64,000 nucleotides of DNA from Sipunculus nudus (taxonomy: Eukaryota > Annelida > Sipuncula > Golfingiida > Sipunculidae): NCBI GenBank assembly GCA_026874595.1, contig CM049313.1, positions 19,093,508 to 19,157,507 of the forward strand, in the 5' to 3' direction. The notes under the pieces were generated by a model. That model searched no databases. It had not been told where the DNA came from and was given only the letters and a program-made list of their open reading frames with translations. The position numbers were made by a program, and so were the translations under genes. Shown here piece by piece: positions 48,512 through 60,287 of this stretch (positions within the stretch are counted from its first letter, which is position 1; each line of letters begins with the position of its first letter).

Positions 48512-48760
48512 CCCAACAGTATATGTGATAGTTGGGAAAGTCTAGTGCAGGAACGAGCAGCGTGGGATGCAGTTACACACAAAGGTGCAGAATACGACGA
48601 GATAGCTAGACTGGCGGAGTCTAGGAGGAAACGGGAGGTCCCCAAGGCGAAGATATCAACTACCTCAACAGCAAGCACCGATCACATGTGTCCAACATGT
48701 AGGAGGTTCTTCCGTGCCCGGATTGGCCGGACAAGTTATCTCAACACACACAAAACCTAG
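48512..48760 (+). pseudogene. LINE-type ORF2 C-terminal fragment
   Basis: The plus-strand frame contains SWESLVQERAAWDAVTHKGA, then a basic R/K-rich stretch, then CPTCRRFFRARIGRTSYLNT, H and a stop. Non-LTR retrotransposon ORF2 proteins of the endonuclease/reverse-transcriptase type commonly end with a W...V..G basic segment and a C..C...(F/Y).(S/A)RIGL..H...H zinc knuckle, and this matches. Only the C-terminal 80 codons or so remain, a typical 5'-truncated insertion. It is antisense to the SLC24 gene. Confidence 0.65.
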
Positions 48761-49052
48761 ATCAACTATTAAACCCTAATCGTCATGGTCATCTTCACAA
48801 AGTGAAGGAACAACATCATTATAAGCGATACCACGGTCTCATAAACCCGATTACATTATTTGCCGTGCGCCGGCCGTGGCGTAGAAACTTGCTATACAAA
48901 GCAACGGTTACAGCAAAGGAGATTTGCAGTGTATAGCTACTGCGTAAGGAGTGTAAGGTTAAAGATTTCCAGGACGATTGTGGAGGGCGAGACATGGGAC
49001 GAGGAGACCTTTATTATTTAGTCTTCCTGGAGAAGTACTCTATAGAGTATCC

Positions 49053-49380
49053 TTATTGCCTCCGCCAGAAGGGTATTCGTTCATTCCTGTTTGTGCGTGT
49101 TTGTGTGTGTTTCTTCACAGCATTATTCACGCAGTCAGGAACGGGATCCGATGATATTTCAGGGAACCAGAGGAATGGGACAGTGAAGAATCGATTACAT
49201 TTTGGTGTGGGTCCGGCTCATGTTTCGGAGCCAGGAAGGACTTCCAAGAATATAAACAAATGCACCGATACACATGTGAATAAAGGCAAATAAGTGAATG
49301 AAAACACAAACTGCGGAGTTTTCCACGTTAAGAACCGCCCATATGGCGAAGGCCTGCATTCTAGAGAATGCATATTTCTA
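49053..49380. repeat. Dispersed repeat TTGCCTCCGCC family, copy 2
   Basis: Starts TTATTGCCTCCGCCAGAAGG, ends GGCGAAGGCCTGCATTC. Colinear with 26527-26811 (shared TCAGGAACGG, TTTTGGTGTGGGTCCG and GCCTGCATTC-type phrases). It abuts the exchanger exon within 30 bases. Confidence 0.6.
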
Positions 49381-49408
49381 GTATTTTTTAAGTGTTTGGT
49401 GTACTTAC

Positions 49409-49545
49409 CCGACTGTGACGTCAAAAATGTTACTACCAACGGAACTTGAGACGGCCATGTCCCCGAAGCCTTTTCTGGCAACAATGACACTGGTTATAAG
49501 ATCAGGAATACTCGTGCCTGCCGCAAGGATGGTCAAACCCATGAT
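49409..49545 (-). CDS. SLC24-family exchanger, alpha-2 repeat exon
   Basis: The 137-nt exon lies between acceptor TTTTTCTACAG (49546) and donor GTAAGTAC (49408) on the minus strand. It encodes [39 protein letters not shown] and IFDVTVG. GLT(I/F/L)LAAGTS(I/V)PD followed by (I/V)ARKG.GDMA(V/M)S...GSN(I/V)FD is the alpha-2 repeat of K+-dependent Na+/Ca2+ exchangers; its Thr, Ser and Asp residues line the ion-binding pore, and all are intact. It starts in phase 0 from the exon at 61471 and leaves two bases (GG) for the exon at 46629. Confidence 0.95.
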
Positions 49546-49559
49546 CTGTAGAAAAACGT

Positions 49560-50346
49560 AAACTCATCAAACTGGTACTCTCAATTAGGTAATAGGGGTT
49601 TTTAAACATTACATGTGACAAGTCCACTGATATTTAGATTGTGCATTTCAATTATATTTACTTTAAAACATTTGAAGTAAAATGTATGCGAACTAAATTT
49701 AAAATATAACAAAGGAAACCAATCAGTTGAGTAATGATAGGATATGGATTTCACATTTATAGAAATATTGATGCCATGCCAAATAGGAAGCAATGAAACA
49801 TAACATGTCAAATGAACGTCCATATCCGCTTAAAGGAACCAAATCACCTATCTGGCCTTTATAAACTAAAGGTAATCCCTTGGAGATTTTGTAAAAATAA
49901 GCCCGAAAACGTGGATATCATCGCACACAGGCTGCTTGTTTTGTTTAATTCAACGTTTATAATATGTGGGGGCCCGCCAAAATAATCAAAACAAGTTCCG
50001 CAAGGTCATTTAGTGGTAAGTCAGATAAGCCAGCGCTTTGCAAATGGCGTTTCGACCTTTCTACCTCGGCATATATGCCACCTACCACCTAAGGTTATGT
50101 TTTCCCGTTTGTAAACATTGCTGTATTTTCAAACACGTTATAGAAAAACAAAATCATACATCCTTCAAGGAGGCGTTATAAGAACTTTTCATAACTAGAA
50201 TTACCCTCAGATCATTAATATATACACATAGGAAGCCAGAAAAGACCAGGTGAATGGACACCTTCAAGCATGACATGAAATAGCATTAAACATGAATGAA
50301 AAGAGTAAAATATAAATTAAACTCATGTTAAAGCACTTAACCAAAA
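49560..50346. other. Intronic stretch, nothing recognised
   Basis: AT-rich, with no delimitable repeat. Confidence 0.35.
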
Positions 50347-50867
50347 CAGGCGCTTGAATTGTTATTAGTATAGATGTCGGTTAAATTTGTTACTTGTCTG
50401 GGTCATTTCCTTATAACTATTACTTATCTGACATTTTCCTAGCATATTTTACACTTTAAGGTCAATCTCATTATTATTTACCTAATGCATGTATTTGAGA
50501 TAGGCGGGCAAGAAGCCCCCGTCGTTAGGTCCGACAGCCATCGCGTAGCAACCGAGGACGCGCTTTCTGGTTGGTTTATATGTCTACTACTGGAGTTTTC
50601 AGATGGTAACAGCACTGACCTAACAATGGTTCAGCCAATCATGCATGTACTTCAAACTTAGCCTGAAACTGATGTGCCATGGCTGTCGGGTTTAACAACG
50701 GGGGCTTCTTGCCTGCCTATCTCAAATATTAAGTAATCAATAAAGATACGGACCATATAGTGCGAACAACGCTAGGAAAATGTCAGATAAGTAATAGTTA
50801 TAAGGAAATGACCAAGAAAAGTAACAAATTTAACCGAAATCTACACTAATAGCAATTCAAGCGCCTG
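50347..50867. mobile_element. Long-TIR foldback element with CAGGCG ends, second member
   Basis: Left arm CAGGCGCTTGAATTG..TAT through GAGATAGGCGGGCAAGAAGC, then CCCCGT; the right arm is its reverse complement, ending CAATTCAAGCGCCTG. Each arm is about 175 bases and the centre about 170. The terminal 14-15 bases match those of 2865-3679 (CAGGCG(C/T)TTGAAT), but the interiors differ. The flanks AACCAAAA/GAACAAAA may be a worn duplication. Confidence 0.75.
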
Positions 50868-51527
50868 TGAACAAAATAAAGAAGAAATGAGTTTTATACA
50901 TATTTGTTATTGCTCACGGGTGAGGTCAAAGTTGTGTTGTAGTCAAGTCCGTAGTATCCGAGTCAGAAAGCAATACCGAGTTCCCGCTTCGATTCTTTTG
51001 AAAAACTATAATTGAGTCCGATACTTTTGAACGCTAAGTCGATATCCGAATCCAATTTTAATTATACATGTTTTTTTTTAAGATTTATAATCCAATTATT
51101 TTATTTTATTTTTTAAATTACTGTGCAACTTGTCTGAAAGACCACCTTTCTAACAAGACCACCTCTCTATTAAGATCACCCTTGAGTGAACCGAATGTCT
51201 TCTCAATGGTCATAAGTGACCTTTCCAATAAATCCACCTTTGAAATAAGACCACCTCTGGCCAGTCCCATGGGCGGTCTTATCACACGGAGTTCACTTTA
51301 TTTAGATCTACAGACTGCATATCCTATATCTTGTTAGAATATTTACAACAATAATAATCTTACTTTTTTATAATTTGCAGACCAAATATTATTTTAACAG
51401 TGATTAATTTATAAATTTTTAATATATTTTGATATATAATAGGAATGTCAGCACTTACATTACAGTGCAGTGACATAGTCGAGTCAACGCCATCCAAGTC
51501 CGGGAAGAAGTCCGAGTCCAGGCCACT

Positions 51528-51766
51528 CAAGTCCAAGTCTAAATCCGAGTACCTGAGGTTCAAGTCCAAGTCCAAATCCGAGTACTTGAGGTTCAAGTCC
51601 AAGTCCAAATCCGAGTACTTGAGATTCAAGTCCAAGTCTAAATCCGAGTACTTGAGGTTCAAGTCCAAGTCTAAATCCGAGTACTTGAGGTTCAAGTCCA
51701 AGTCAAAATCTGAGTACTTGAGGTTCAAGTCCAAGTCCAAGTCCGAGTACTTGAGGTTCAAGTCCA
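51528..51766. repeat. 33-bp tandem minisatellite, 7 units
   Basis: The unit is about GAGTACTTGAGGTTCAAGTC then CAAGTCCAAATCC. Being a multiple of three, it leaves both strands open: the plus frame repeats KSKSKSEYLRF and the minus frame repeats DLDLDLNLKYS. These are by-products, lying inside an intron, and not a gene. Related (A)AGTCCGAGTCC words continue, degenerate, to about 52930. Confidence 0.9.
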
Positions 51767-51840
51767 CTTTCTTCGAATCCGAGTCATATGAAATCCGAAC
51801 CCAAGTCCGAGTCCAATACAAATACAAATATCCTTTAAAA

Positions 51841-52044
51841 GTAATTTTAAATGTAAATTTTATATTATCATGTACATTTTTAAGTAAGTTCACACATGCT
51901 TTTACTATAAATGGTTAATTACATTATCAGCGCCCGACCCTGATGGTGTGATATACATGTATATACCGGTTCTGTTATTATTTTGTAATATTCTTTTAAC
52001 AGTTCTCAGATGTTCATAAGTGTTTATTATATGTGACAATGTAC

Positions 52045-52100
<56 letters not shown>

Positions 52101-52539
52101 ACCGATTTTTTCTATTGGACTCGAGATGGACTCGGCATGATTTCTTGAGTCCTTACAACGGAGTCCGAGTACAAGTTCGAGTCCAGGAGTCTTGAGTCCA
52201 ATTCAAAGTCCGAGTCCCTAAAAAGTGAATTGAGTTCGGACTCCAGTCCATTTTCGGACTCGGGTGCTATATGTTACAGTGTTATATTTTCTGATGGGCT
52301 CGAACTGATTTCTCGAGATATTACTTCTGTAATTTGAAATGTAAGTTTTAGATTATCACGTGCATTTTAAGGTTTGTTCACACATGCTTTTTACAATAAA
52401 TGTTTTATTGTATACATTTACAGCGCCCTATTCTGATAGTTTGGCATTATATACCGGTTCTGTCATTATTTTGTAATATTCTTTTAATAGTTCTCAGATG
52501 TATATAAGTCTTCATTATATGTGACAATGTACATAATAG

Positions 52540-52587
<48 letters not shown>

Positions 52588-52815
52588 GTGTTTGACCTGT
52601 TTTTTTCTATTGGACTCAAGATTGACTCAGCGTGATTTCTTACATTGGAGTCCGAGTACAAGTCGGGGTCCAGGAGCCTTGAGTCCAAATCAAAGTCCGA
52701 GTCTCTAAAAATTGGATTCGAGTCCGGGCTCGTGTCATACCCTGACTCGAGTACTATATGTTACAGCGTCAATAATCTGCTGGGCTCGACCTGATTTCTC
52801 GAGATATTACCACTG
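51841..52815. repeat. Tandem duplication, about 488-bp unit, two copies
   Basis: Units 51841-52328 and 52329-52815. Both run GTAATTT(T/G)AAATGTAA, ACATGCTTTT, TACCGGTTCTGT, TTTTGTAATATTCTTTTAA, TATGTGACAATGTACAT, a (TA)n tract, TTTCTATTGGACTC, GAGTCCGAGT-rich DNA, and end CTGGGCTCGA(A/C)CTGATTTC then TCGAGATATTAC. Satellite-like block whose unit includes the AGTCC-rich sequence. Confidence 0.85.
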
Positions 52816-53368
52816 CAGTGGCTGTACAATTTAAGTCCATCTAGGACCGTATATTCGAGTTCCAGTCTTTGAAAAAGTGGATTTAAGTCCAAACTTGAGT
52901 CCAAGTCAGAACTCGCGTGCAAGATCACTACAACAGACAAAGTTTTTATGACTAGTAAGTTGGTACTGGCATCTGTGTTTTGAGTTGCTGCTCATCTTTC
53001 TGATAAATAGTAAATCTGAAACAAGTAGGTCATTATCGACAACTGAAAAGAAAGGATGTAATAAAAACAAGCCACCTGTAACGTCACAGAGAAGAAAATA
53101 AAGAACTATATTTCAAAATGTATTATCTGAAACGTTCATTTAAACTTAATAATGGGAGAGTATCAGTTTGTCTACTTTATATAATTGTATATGTTTATCC
53201 AAATATGTAGAAACAAGTCTTGTCCCACACCAGTGGTGCGCTAATGGAATTGCTTCAGGCCTTACCTTAAACTGCTAGTGCTGTCTACGAGTGCTGCCCC
53301 GCATGGATAAAATACAGCTTCGTCATATAATGAATACGCCTTTATATTTTATAGGATATGCTTTTATC
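52816..53368. other. Intronic stretch, tail of AGTCC-rich DNA, then nothing recognised
   Basis: AAGTCC words fade out by about 52930; the rest is unique-looking. Confidence 0.4.
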
Positions 53369-53652
53369 TTAAAGGCCAAACAAAAGTATGGTTCTCAGGC
53401 ACCGCTCGCGTCAATTCTAACACCCCGCACCAAAAATTGTCATTTTGTTTTTTTATCTTTGTAGAAATTATACAATTTATGTAGTGCTTTTACCTGTTTA
53501 GCAAAAAGATTTGTTATTTTCATGCTTTTCCTTGATCAAATGACATTTTTATCGCAACACAGCCTACAAAAAGGGTAAAAAATAAAATACCGCCCGCCCG
53601 CACTGATTTCTGAAAAAAAATGCCTGAGAACCATATCATTTTTTTGCCTAAT
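53369..53652. mobile_element. MITE, GGTTCTCAGG family, copy 2
   Basis: Left arm AAAGGCCAAACAAAAGTATG then GTTCTCAGGC; right arm GCCTGAGAACCATATC ... TTTTTTGCCT. The interior has ACCGCCCGCCCGCACTGATT, the complement of the equivalent segment in the 45649-45946 copy. TTAA-like bases near both ends hint at a TTAA target, not proven. Confidence 0.65.
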
Positions 53653-55703
53653 TAAGCTTGTAAGATCTTCGATAATTGGTGTTTATTCAAGCGTTCCGTT
53701 TAGTGTTTAGACGGATCCGTTTAAATCCCACTGCAGTCGGATCACAGCTGCGAGATTGAAAATACTGGTGAATGTATGGTCGGATCGTAAAGTCGGATCG
53801 AGAACACGTTGAATCGTCTGAATTCATGGGAACTACTGATCATTTAAAAAAAAATAGGGCTCCAAAACTATGGCATGCATTCATCAGGCTATACACATAT
53901 ACAGATCTACTTTAATCAACATAGGAAATGACAAAAACGCAAAAATTGCAGGTGGCGCCACAGGAGTTCATACCAAGGCAATTGTAGGTTCACATAAGAG
54001 CCTTCACTAATAATCTGTCAGCGGAAATAAAACAAGACAACAGGAGCTAACGTACATAACACATATTCATGAGGACTCTCGCCAAGATGCGCAAATGAGC
54101 AACCTCTGGTGACAATCCGTGCAGCCATCAATGGCAAAGGTTGCAAAGAAAATTACCAAATAGAGGGAGCCATATAAGCAGAGTCATACCTGGGTTTAAG
54201 AAAGATACATATGAATACTAAGTTTTACCGATATATGTCCCGTCAATGCTTGGAGAAAAGCCCGTGTCACGAAAAACAGAAACGTGCAAAGGACGAGGAA
54301 ATATAGGTGGCGCCTCTGATATAGTTACACATCCATGCACACTATCTTGACTATCTAACAAGCGATTTTTAATAAATGATAAATCTACGAACAAGGTCAA
54401 AGACATCGACAACCGACGAATAATCATTAGGTCATATGTCATCCCAGTACAACATAATATTAGTTCAGAAAACCACTCAAATAGGAGGAACTATTAAGAT
54501 GAGGGGATACCTTTAAACACGATTGTTGTTATTTACGGTAACTATCGCTTTAACTTCTAAGCGCCATCTAGTATTCAAACGTTGAACGATTTAGGAGATA
54601 TAGATATGTATCTTTTCGATTAAACGTTAGCTTTAATCATATGTGAGCTCAACTAAGTTAAACGTTATATATTATCGTTGGTAATCCACAAAAATATTTA
54701 AGAATATGCAAAGGAATTATCAAGTTAAATGCCTCACTCAAACGTTATGGGTTTCACTAATTAAACACAAGATGGCGCTGATATGAATTGCGGTTTACCG
54801 TAATTAATAATGAAGACATATGCTGAGGCACCCCGTTTAAGCGCTTCTCAATTAAAGGTCCAAATCTAATATAGAAAAGCCTTAACGGGTGTTAAACGCC
54901 AAAAGGGGGTTTCCCTGATGTTAAAGAAAAAGGAACAATCTAGAACGTCGTCCATGTCCGATATTCTTTGATCTCTCTTGAGCATTAGCGTACCGTTACA
55001 TTTTTCTTGTACCTAGTGCGATTTTCACATGCGTGGATTGTATCAGGCTAGATTTGTTCCGACACGAGATTAACCGTATCTGTCACAGAATCTTCGTTTG
55101 GTATATTTTTGTCATGATAATCGTATAAACAATTAAGTGTCGGAATATTCGTCTGGACACAGGAATGTCGGAAATGTTCGGAAAAATCTGTCGAAGAATA
55201 GAGAAATTCGGGATAATTTGCATAAACATGCATGAGACCTTTCTGCTGTGTCCTACGCCATTTTATATGTTCCGAAGCCGGTTTAACAATGCACGACAAG
55301 GATCGGCTTAATATTAGGATGCACCCAAATTAAAACGCTGTCTTGGTCTCTAAAACAGAGACACGGTACCGCTCCGCAATCCCCAGTAAACGCTGTCTGT
55401 GCCTGGTTAGGAAAATCATAATCTCTAAGCTGGTCTGGTGGTTTAGTTTATAAAATAATCCTTACTTTCATTGAACAAATAGACAGTATAAATTATCAGT
55501 GATTATAACAAATTTGGGTCTACTAGTCCCCTTTCAATAAACAATTAGAGGGGTACAGTTAAGAAAGTGGATATTGCCATTGAGACTTTGGTATATGGGT
55601 GACAATTACTTTGTGAGTTAATTTCGTAAGTTTTATAATTCTCTGATATATAGGCCTCATAGGTGAGGTGGAATTTAAATGATTTTTTTTTTTTTTGTGT
55701 TTG

Positions 55704-55705
<2 letters not shown>
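53653..55705. other. Intronic stretch, nothing recognised
   Basis: No exon of the exchanger is expected and none is seen. Minus-strand frames at 54218-54442 and 55048-55299 have no motifs. Confidence 0.35.

Positions 55706-55735
<30 letters not shown>
55706..55735. repeat. (TA)n microsatellite
   Basis: About 30 bases of TA preceded by a T run. The overlapping frames at 55675-56058 on both strands are unsupported. Confidence 0.9.
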
Positions 55736-56061
55736 CGAGTCGTATTCATATGATTTGTTGCGCCCATGCAGACCATGCCCAGCTGCATCAAGCTCGCTTT
55801 GTATAAACCGACATGCCCATCAAGACCAAGCCAATCAAAACCACGCCCAGGAATCGCACGCCCCTCCAGGCCTCGCTCATTACGACCGAAATCGCGTATG
55901 GCACAATCGGACACTCCACAAACTGCAGCCAAGGCGGGCAGACAGAATCTGGCATAACTGACCCTCCACAGAAAAAATACACACGGCCTAAACCAGTGTT
56001 CTTATCATATATGCATGACCTAGGTGAGAAATTAATGATTGAGAATTTTGTGCTTTAGTGC

Positions 56062-56496
56062 TGTAGTGAGTCCGGTTAATAAAGTATAATATTTGAAAGA
56101 TAACCAGTAACTTTCCACACTGGTTATAAATTTAATGTATCAATTCGATAAAATGGTAGGAAAAAATATTATTCAGTCTCATTAGCCAGACCGTTTGAAA
56201 TAATTTCTTTCAATATAATCGCCGGCGTTCGTAGGCTAGCGCAGGCGACAGAAGTTTAAGGAGAACGCCCCGGTGAGTGTTATAAACATTCTACAATTGC
56301 GCCTGTTAAGACTTAAACCTTATGCTTGCCACGAACTGTCTGACACGTGGGGGAATTATCTTGTGGCTAATAACCAAATTATATGTCTGACAGTGTAATA
56401 CTGTACGATTACGAGGGTCAGTGGACTTTGAAAAAATTACACTGTAATTCGCCTACAGCTTGTCATTATATGCTGTAGAAGTAATTATACAGATAT
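56062..56496. other. Intronic stretch, nothing recognised
   Basis: A GC-richer patch near 56220-56275 (GCCGGCGTTCG), otherwise no feature. Confidence 0.35.
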
Positions 56497-56499
56497 GGA

Positions 56500-56765
56500 G
56501 GGTCTTTCTAACCACCGAAAAGTACCGAAATGTACCGAAATGTACAGAAAAGTTACCGAAAAGTACCAAAAAGATACCAAAAAGTACCGAAAAGTTATCG
56601 AAAAGTACCAAAATTTACCGAAAAGTAGTTGAAAAGACTTTAAAAGCACCTTTTAATTAATGTTAACACTACAAATAACCAATAATTAGGTTCAGACTGT
56701 CAGTAAAGTTAGCAAATTGTATTTTTCTCTTTTATAGGATGATGAAAAGGTGTTTAGAAAGACCC
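56500..56765. mobile_element. Short TIR element containing a TACCGAAAAG minisatellite
   Basis: Left end GGGTCTTTCTAACCACC and right end GGTGTTTAGAAAGACCC are inverted repeats. Between them, TACCGAAA(A/T)G-type units recur about ten times (56513-56635). ATGGA words flank both ends, possibly a worn target duplication. It looks like a MITE that captured or expanded a minisatellite. Confidence 0.6.
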
Positions 56766-57274
56766 GCTATGGATGTCACGGCGCGAAGATGTCGATTTGT
56801 AAACAGCCTGATTAATGCTGGTGACTGTCTGATTACAAATTAGATGAAACATTCATTTGTCCTGTAACAGTTCATTTTGAATATCTGCCGATTTCTTATA
56901 AAAGTTAGCACTGAAAATCTTATAATGGTAAGGATAAAATTAAAGTAGGAAAATTCTGATATTAATCACAATTTATTTCTTTTACGGTGAATGTGACCTC
57001 CTACATTTTCACTGTAACTAATCTGTCCCTAACCATATATGTAATTTTTGGACATCCTAGTATATGCCAGGGTGGCATCTGCCTATGAGATCTGTAGACT
57101 GAATGTACCCCAGGTTTATCCTGCCAACACTGTTACCCCCAACAGACAGGCCGTGCTTATCACACAGTCCTCTAGTGACATGACAACTAACTGACACAAA
57201 ATAGAGTTGTCAAATCTCCCAATTATGACGACCAAAAGGTATGTCAAGGGCTCAATATGGCTATAGTTGTCAAA
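56766..57274. other. Intronic stretch, nothing recognised
   Basis: No recognisable content. Confidence 0.35.
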
Positions 57275-58476
57275 ATATCTCCTTAAAGATGTCACAAGCA
57301 ACTGCATGTTGGGTTAAGGCTTATAGAAACTCAATAATAGCGGGAGAGGTAATTGGTCCAGGTGCTCACTTGGGAGAGATTGACCAGCCGAGCTTGGGCC
57401 GAAAGCACTCGCGGACTGCATGGGCAAGAACTAGCTAACGGCCTCAATGAAGCAGGTTCAAGTCCGATTCTAGAAAGCAAATCTAACTGATAATCTCTCC
57501 AATTTTTTTTTAACTACTCTAGGTAAAAGTCCGGCACTGGCTGTGCCTGTCAATATCAAACCTACACCCCCAGTACAACGGGTTAAAAGTCAAACGCGCT
57601 ATGCAATCTCTATATGGATGTTTTCGCATTCATATTGTTCAAATTTAAAACTTTCCTAACCATGTTAAATATTACTGTATAATATCTCCTTAAAGATGTC
57701 ACAAGCAACTGCATGTTGGGTTAAGGCTTATAGAAACTCAATAATAGCGGGAGAGGTACTTGGTCCAGGTGCTCACTTGGGAGAGATTGACCAGCCGAGC
57801 TTGGGCCGAGAGCACTCGCGGACTGCATGGGCAAGAACTAGCTAACGGCCTCAATGAAGCAGGTTCAAGTCCGATTCTAGAAAGCATATCTAGCTGATAA
57901 TCTCTCCAATATTTTTAAACTACTCTAGGTAAAAGTCCGGCACTGGCTGTGCCTGTCATTATCAAACCTACACCCCCCCCCCAGTACAACGGGTTAAAAG
58001 TCAAACACGCAATGCAATCTCTATGTGGATGTTTTCGCATTCATATTGTTCAAATTTAAAACTTTCCTAACCATGTTAAATATTACTGTATAATATCTCC
58101 TTAAAGATGTCACAAGCAACTGCATGTTGGGTTAAGGTTTTTAGAAACTCAATAATAGCGGGAGAGGTACTTGGTCCAGGTGCTCAATTGGGAGAGATTG
58201 ACCAGCCGAGCTTGGGCCGAGAGCACTCGCGGACTGCATGGGCGAGAACTAGCAAACGGCTTCAATGTAGCAGGTTCAAGTCCGATTCTAGAAAGCATAT
58301 CTAACTGATAATCTCTCCAATTTTTTAAACTACTCTAGGTTAAAGTCCGGCAAACCTACACCCCCCAGTACAATGGATTAAAAGTCAAACACGCTATGCA
58401 ATCTCTATGTGGATGTTCTCGCATTTATATTGTTCAAATTTAAAACTTTCCTAACCATGTTAAATATAACTGTATG
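57275..58476. repeat. Tandem satellite, three units of about 407, 411 and 383 bp
   Basis: Each unit begins ATATCTCCTTAAAGATGTCA and ends near CATGTTAAATATTACTGTAT. Units differ by few substitutions; the third lacks about 25 bases after AAAGTCCGGCA. Every unit has a near-perfect Pol III B box (CAGGTTCAAGTCCGATTC) after the phrase GCCGAGCTTGGGCCGA, and an A-box-like TAGCGGGAGAGG upstream. The small frames here are by-products. Confidence 0.9.
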
Positions 58477-60287
58477 AAAGACATGCTATTGATTCTTCTG
58501 ATGAACTCTACCTCTCATAATACTCATATTAGTTGTCATTACATAATATAAAGTCCTCTAACTAAGGCGAGTGTATTTTTCAGATTACAGGAAGGAGTAT
58601 AAAATTATAGAAACAAAACAAATTGTGAACATCAAAGCAAAATTCCTTGATTTGATATTATAGATATAATTATATCTTATAGTTAAGAGAAGAATACTTT
58701 CATAAATATTTTATAACATTTTTATAATATCCAAAGATGTTTATACTCCTGTGGGTTGACAGTCCGTCCCATCTTCCTGACAACTATTATCTGGTCCTTT
58801 CAAATGGAATAATAGCTGATCACTGAAACACGAAAAACACGGAAAAAACGAAAAACGCGAAAAAAGAAGACAACATAGCTGGGGTTAGAGATCAGTGAAA
58901 CGAAACTGATGACGAAAATGGCTAAAATGGTTACTACAGTGACAAGTATAAACACAAAAACAGTGGTAAATTAATGGTAACGGAAAATATTTAAAAACAA
59001 AACTAAAGATGTACTACATGATAAATACAATAGATCTTTAAATCCATATGCCTCCATTAATGCTTCGGTAGAGTGGTCATACGCTGTATTCCCTTTAACC
59101 ACTGCAGAGTTAACTGGATTGCACTATAAGGACCAAAATTGCAATCGGACCAATGACAGCGGGGCATCGCATTGTGCATCCAGCTCCAAGTTTGAAATCT
59201 GCGAAACCCTGCAATTATTACTCATTACATTCTTGGCTGTGTGCCAGCAGCCTGGTGGCGATACCTAGCAAACGCTGCCAAAGAAAGCAGTGACAAAGCA
59301 AAGAGAGAATGCAGCATATAACCACAATGTTATGAGTGCAATCAATGTAAACTAGGAAATATTGCTGAGTTTTCAAACTTATGCTGAAATGCGTTTTAAT
59401 GTAGAAAATAAAGGATGGGTTTGTAAAGCAGTTAGTGTTCTAAAACAAAAACAATCAGTAAATACTCACGGAATAAGTGTGTTTTGTTTGTATAATCTTA
59501 TAAAAGCCGACCAAAAATTGTAAAACCAGCCAATACCGCAAAAAAACGGCCAATTTTTTTTTAATAAATCCACCTACCCAGCAAATTAAACCTCAAGACC
59601 ATGGAGGATCAGACAGCTAATTAAATCTTCCAAATGGACAAAGATATCTTTCAACTGTTGTTCTTGTCAGTAAATGCAGTTTTGATATTCTGTTAATAAG
59701 ATCAAGCAAATTATATATCTTAACCCATTTCGATAAGCTATCATTTAAGGATTTTGGCGTTTCTAAAAAAGGTAAACAACCCTTGTCTTCATACTCTCTC
59801 TGCAATTAAACGCTGTTCCCGGAGTACTTTCGTGTCGCATCCCTACGCCCTAATTGATTTCTGACAGGTTTTTTTATTACAGTTTCTCAGAACCGCTAAT
59901 GGGGGCTGCCATTTTGCGTAAACATTAAATCCCGGATGAAATAGGTCGCATGTCGAAATTATGGATACTTATAACGCTTGCTGTTGTAAGGCGAGTTCGA
60001 CTGGAGGGATGCCATTGATAGTATGGTACAGACCTTACTTCAGTGGCACCCACGTGTTCACTGACATCCGTCCACCAATACATTTAGAGGGTTCACAAGA
60101 CACATGGACTAAACATTATGAGTCATTACGCACTGAATTCATTTTCAGTACGTCTCTTGTGCCCGAATGCGGTTTGATTTCTCCGCTTGTGAACTTGATA
60201 ACTGCCCTGTATAGCTTGTGTACTGCCTTGCTATATCATTGGTAGCCCATAACAACGGACCCCTCAATTGATTTTTTTTTAGTGACT
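58477..60287. other. Intronic stretch, nothing recognised
   Basis: No TE boundary or exon signature. The plus-strand frame at 59961-60245 has no recognisable domain. Confidence 0.35.

Larger units (their letters stand above)
46630..49408 (-). other. SLC24 intron between exons at 49409 and 46629 (2.8 kb)
   Basis: Donor GTAAGTAC at 49408, acceptor TTTGTTTCAG at 46630. The intron holds a MULE-like element (47006-47706), a LINE fragment (48512-48760) and a dispersed repeat (49053-49380). Confidence 0.9.

Noticed and set aside
51445-51918. Open frames of 157 and 177 codons on opposite strands (KSKSKSEYLRF and DLDLDLNLKYS repeats)
   Set aside because: Both arise from one 33-bp tandem repeat whose length is a multiple of three. 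It lies in an intron with no splice context, so it is not a gene.
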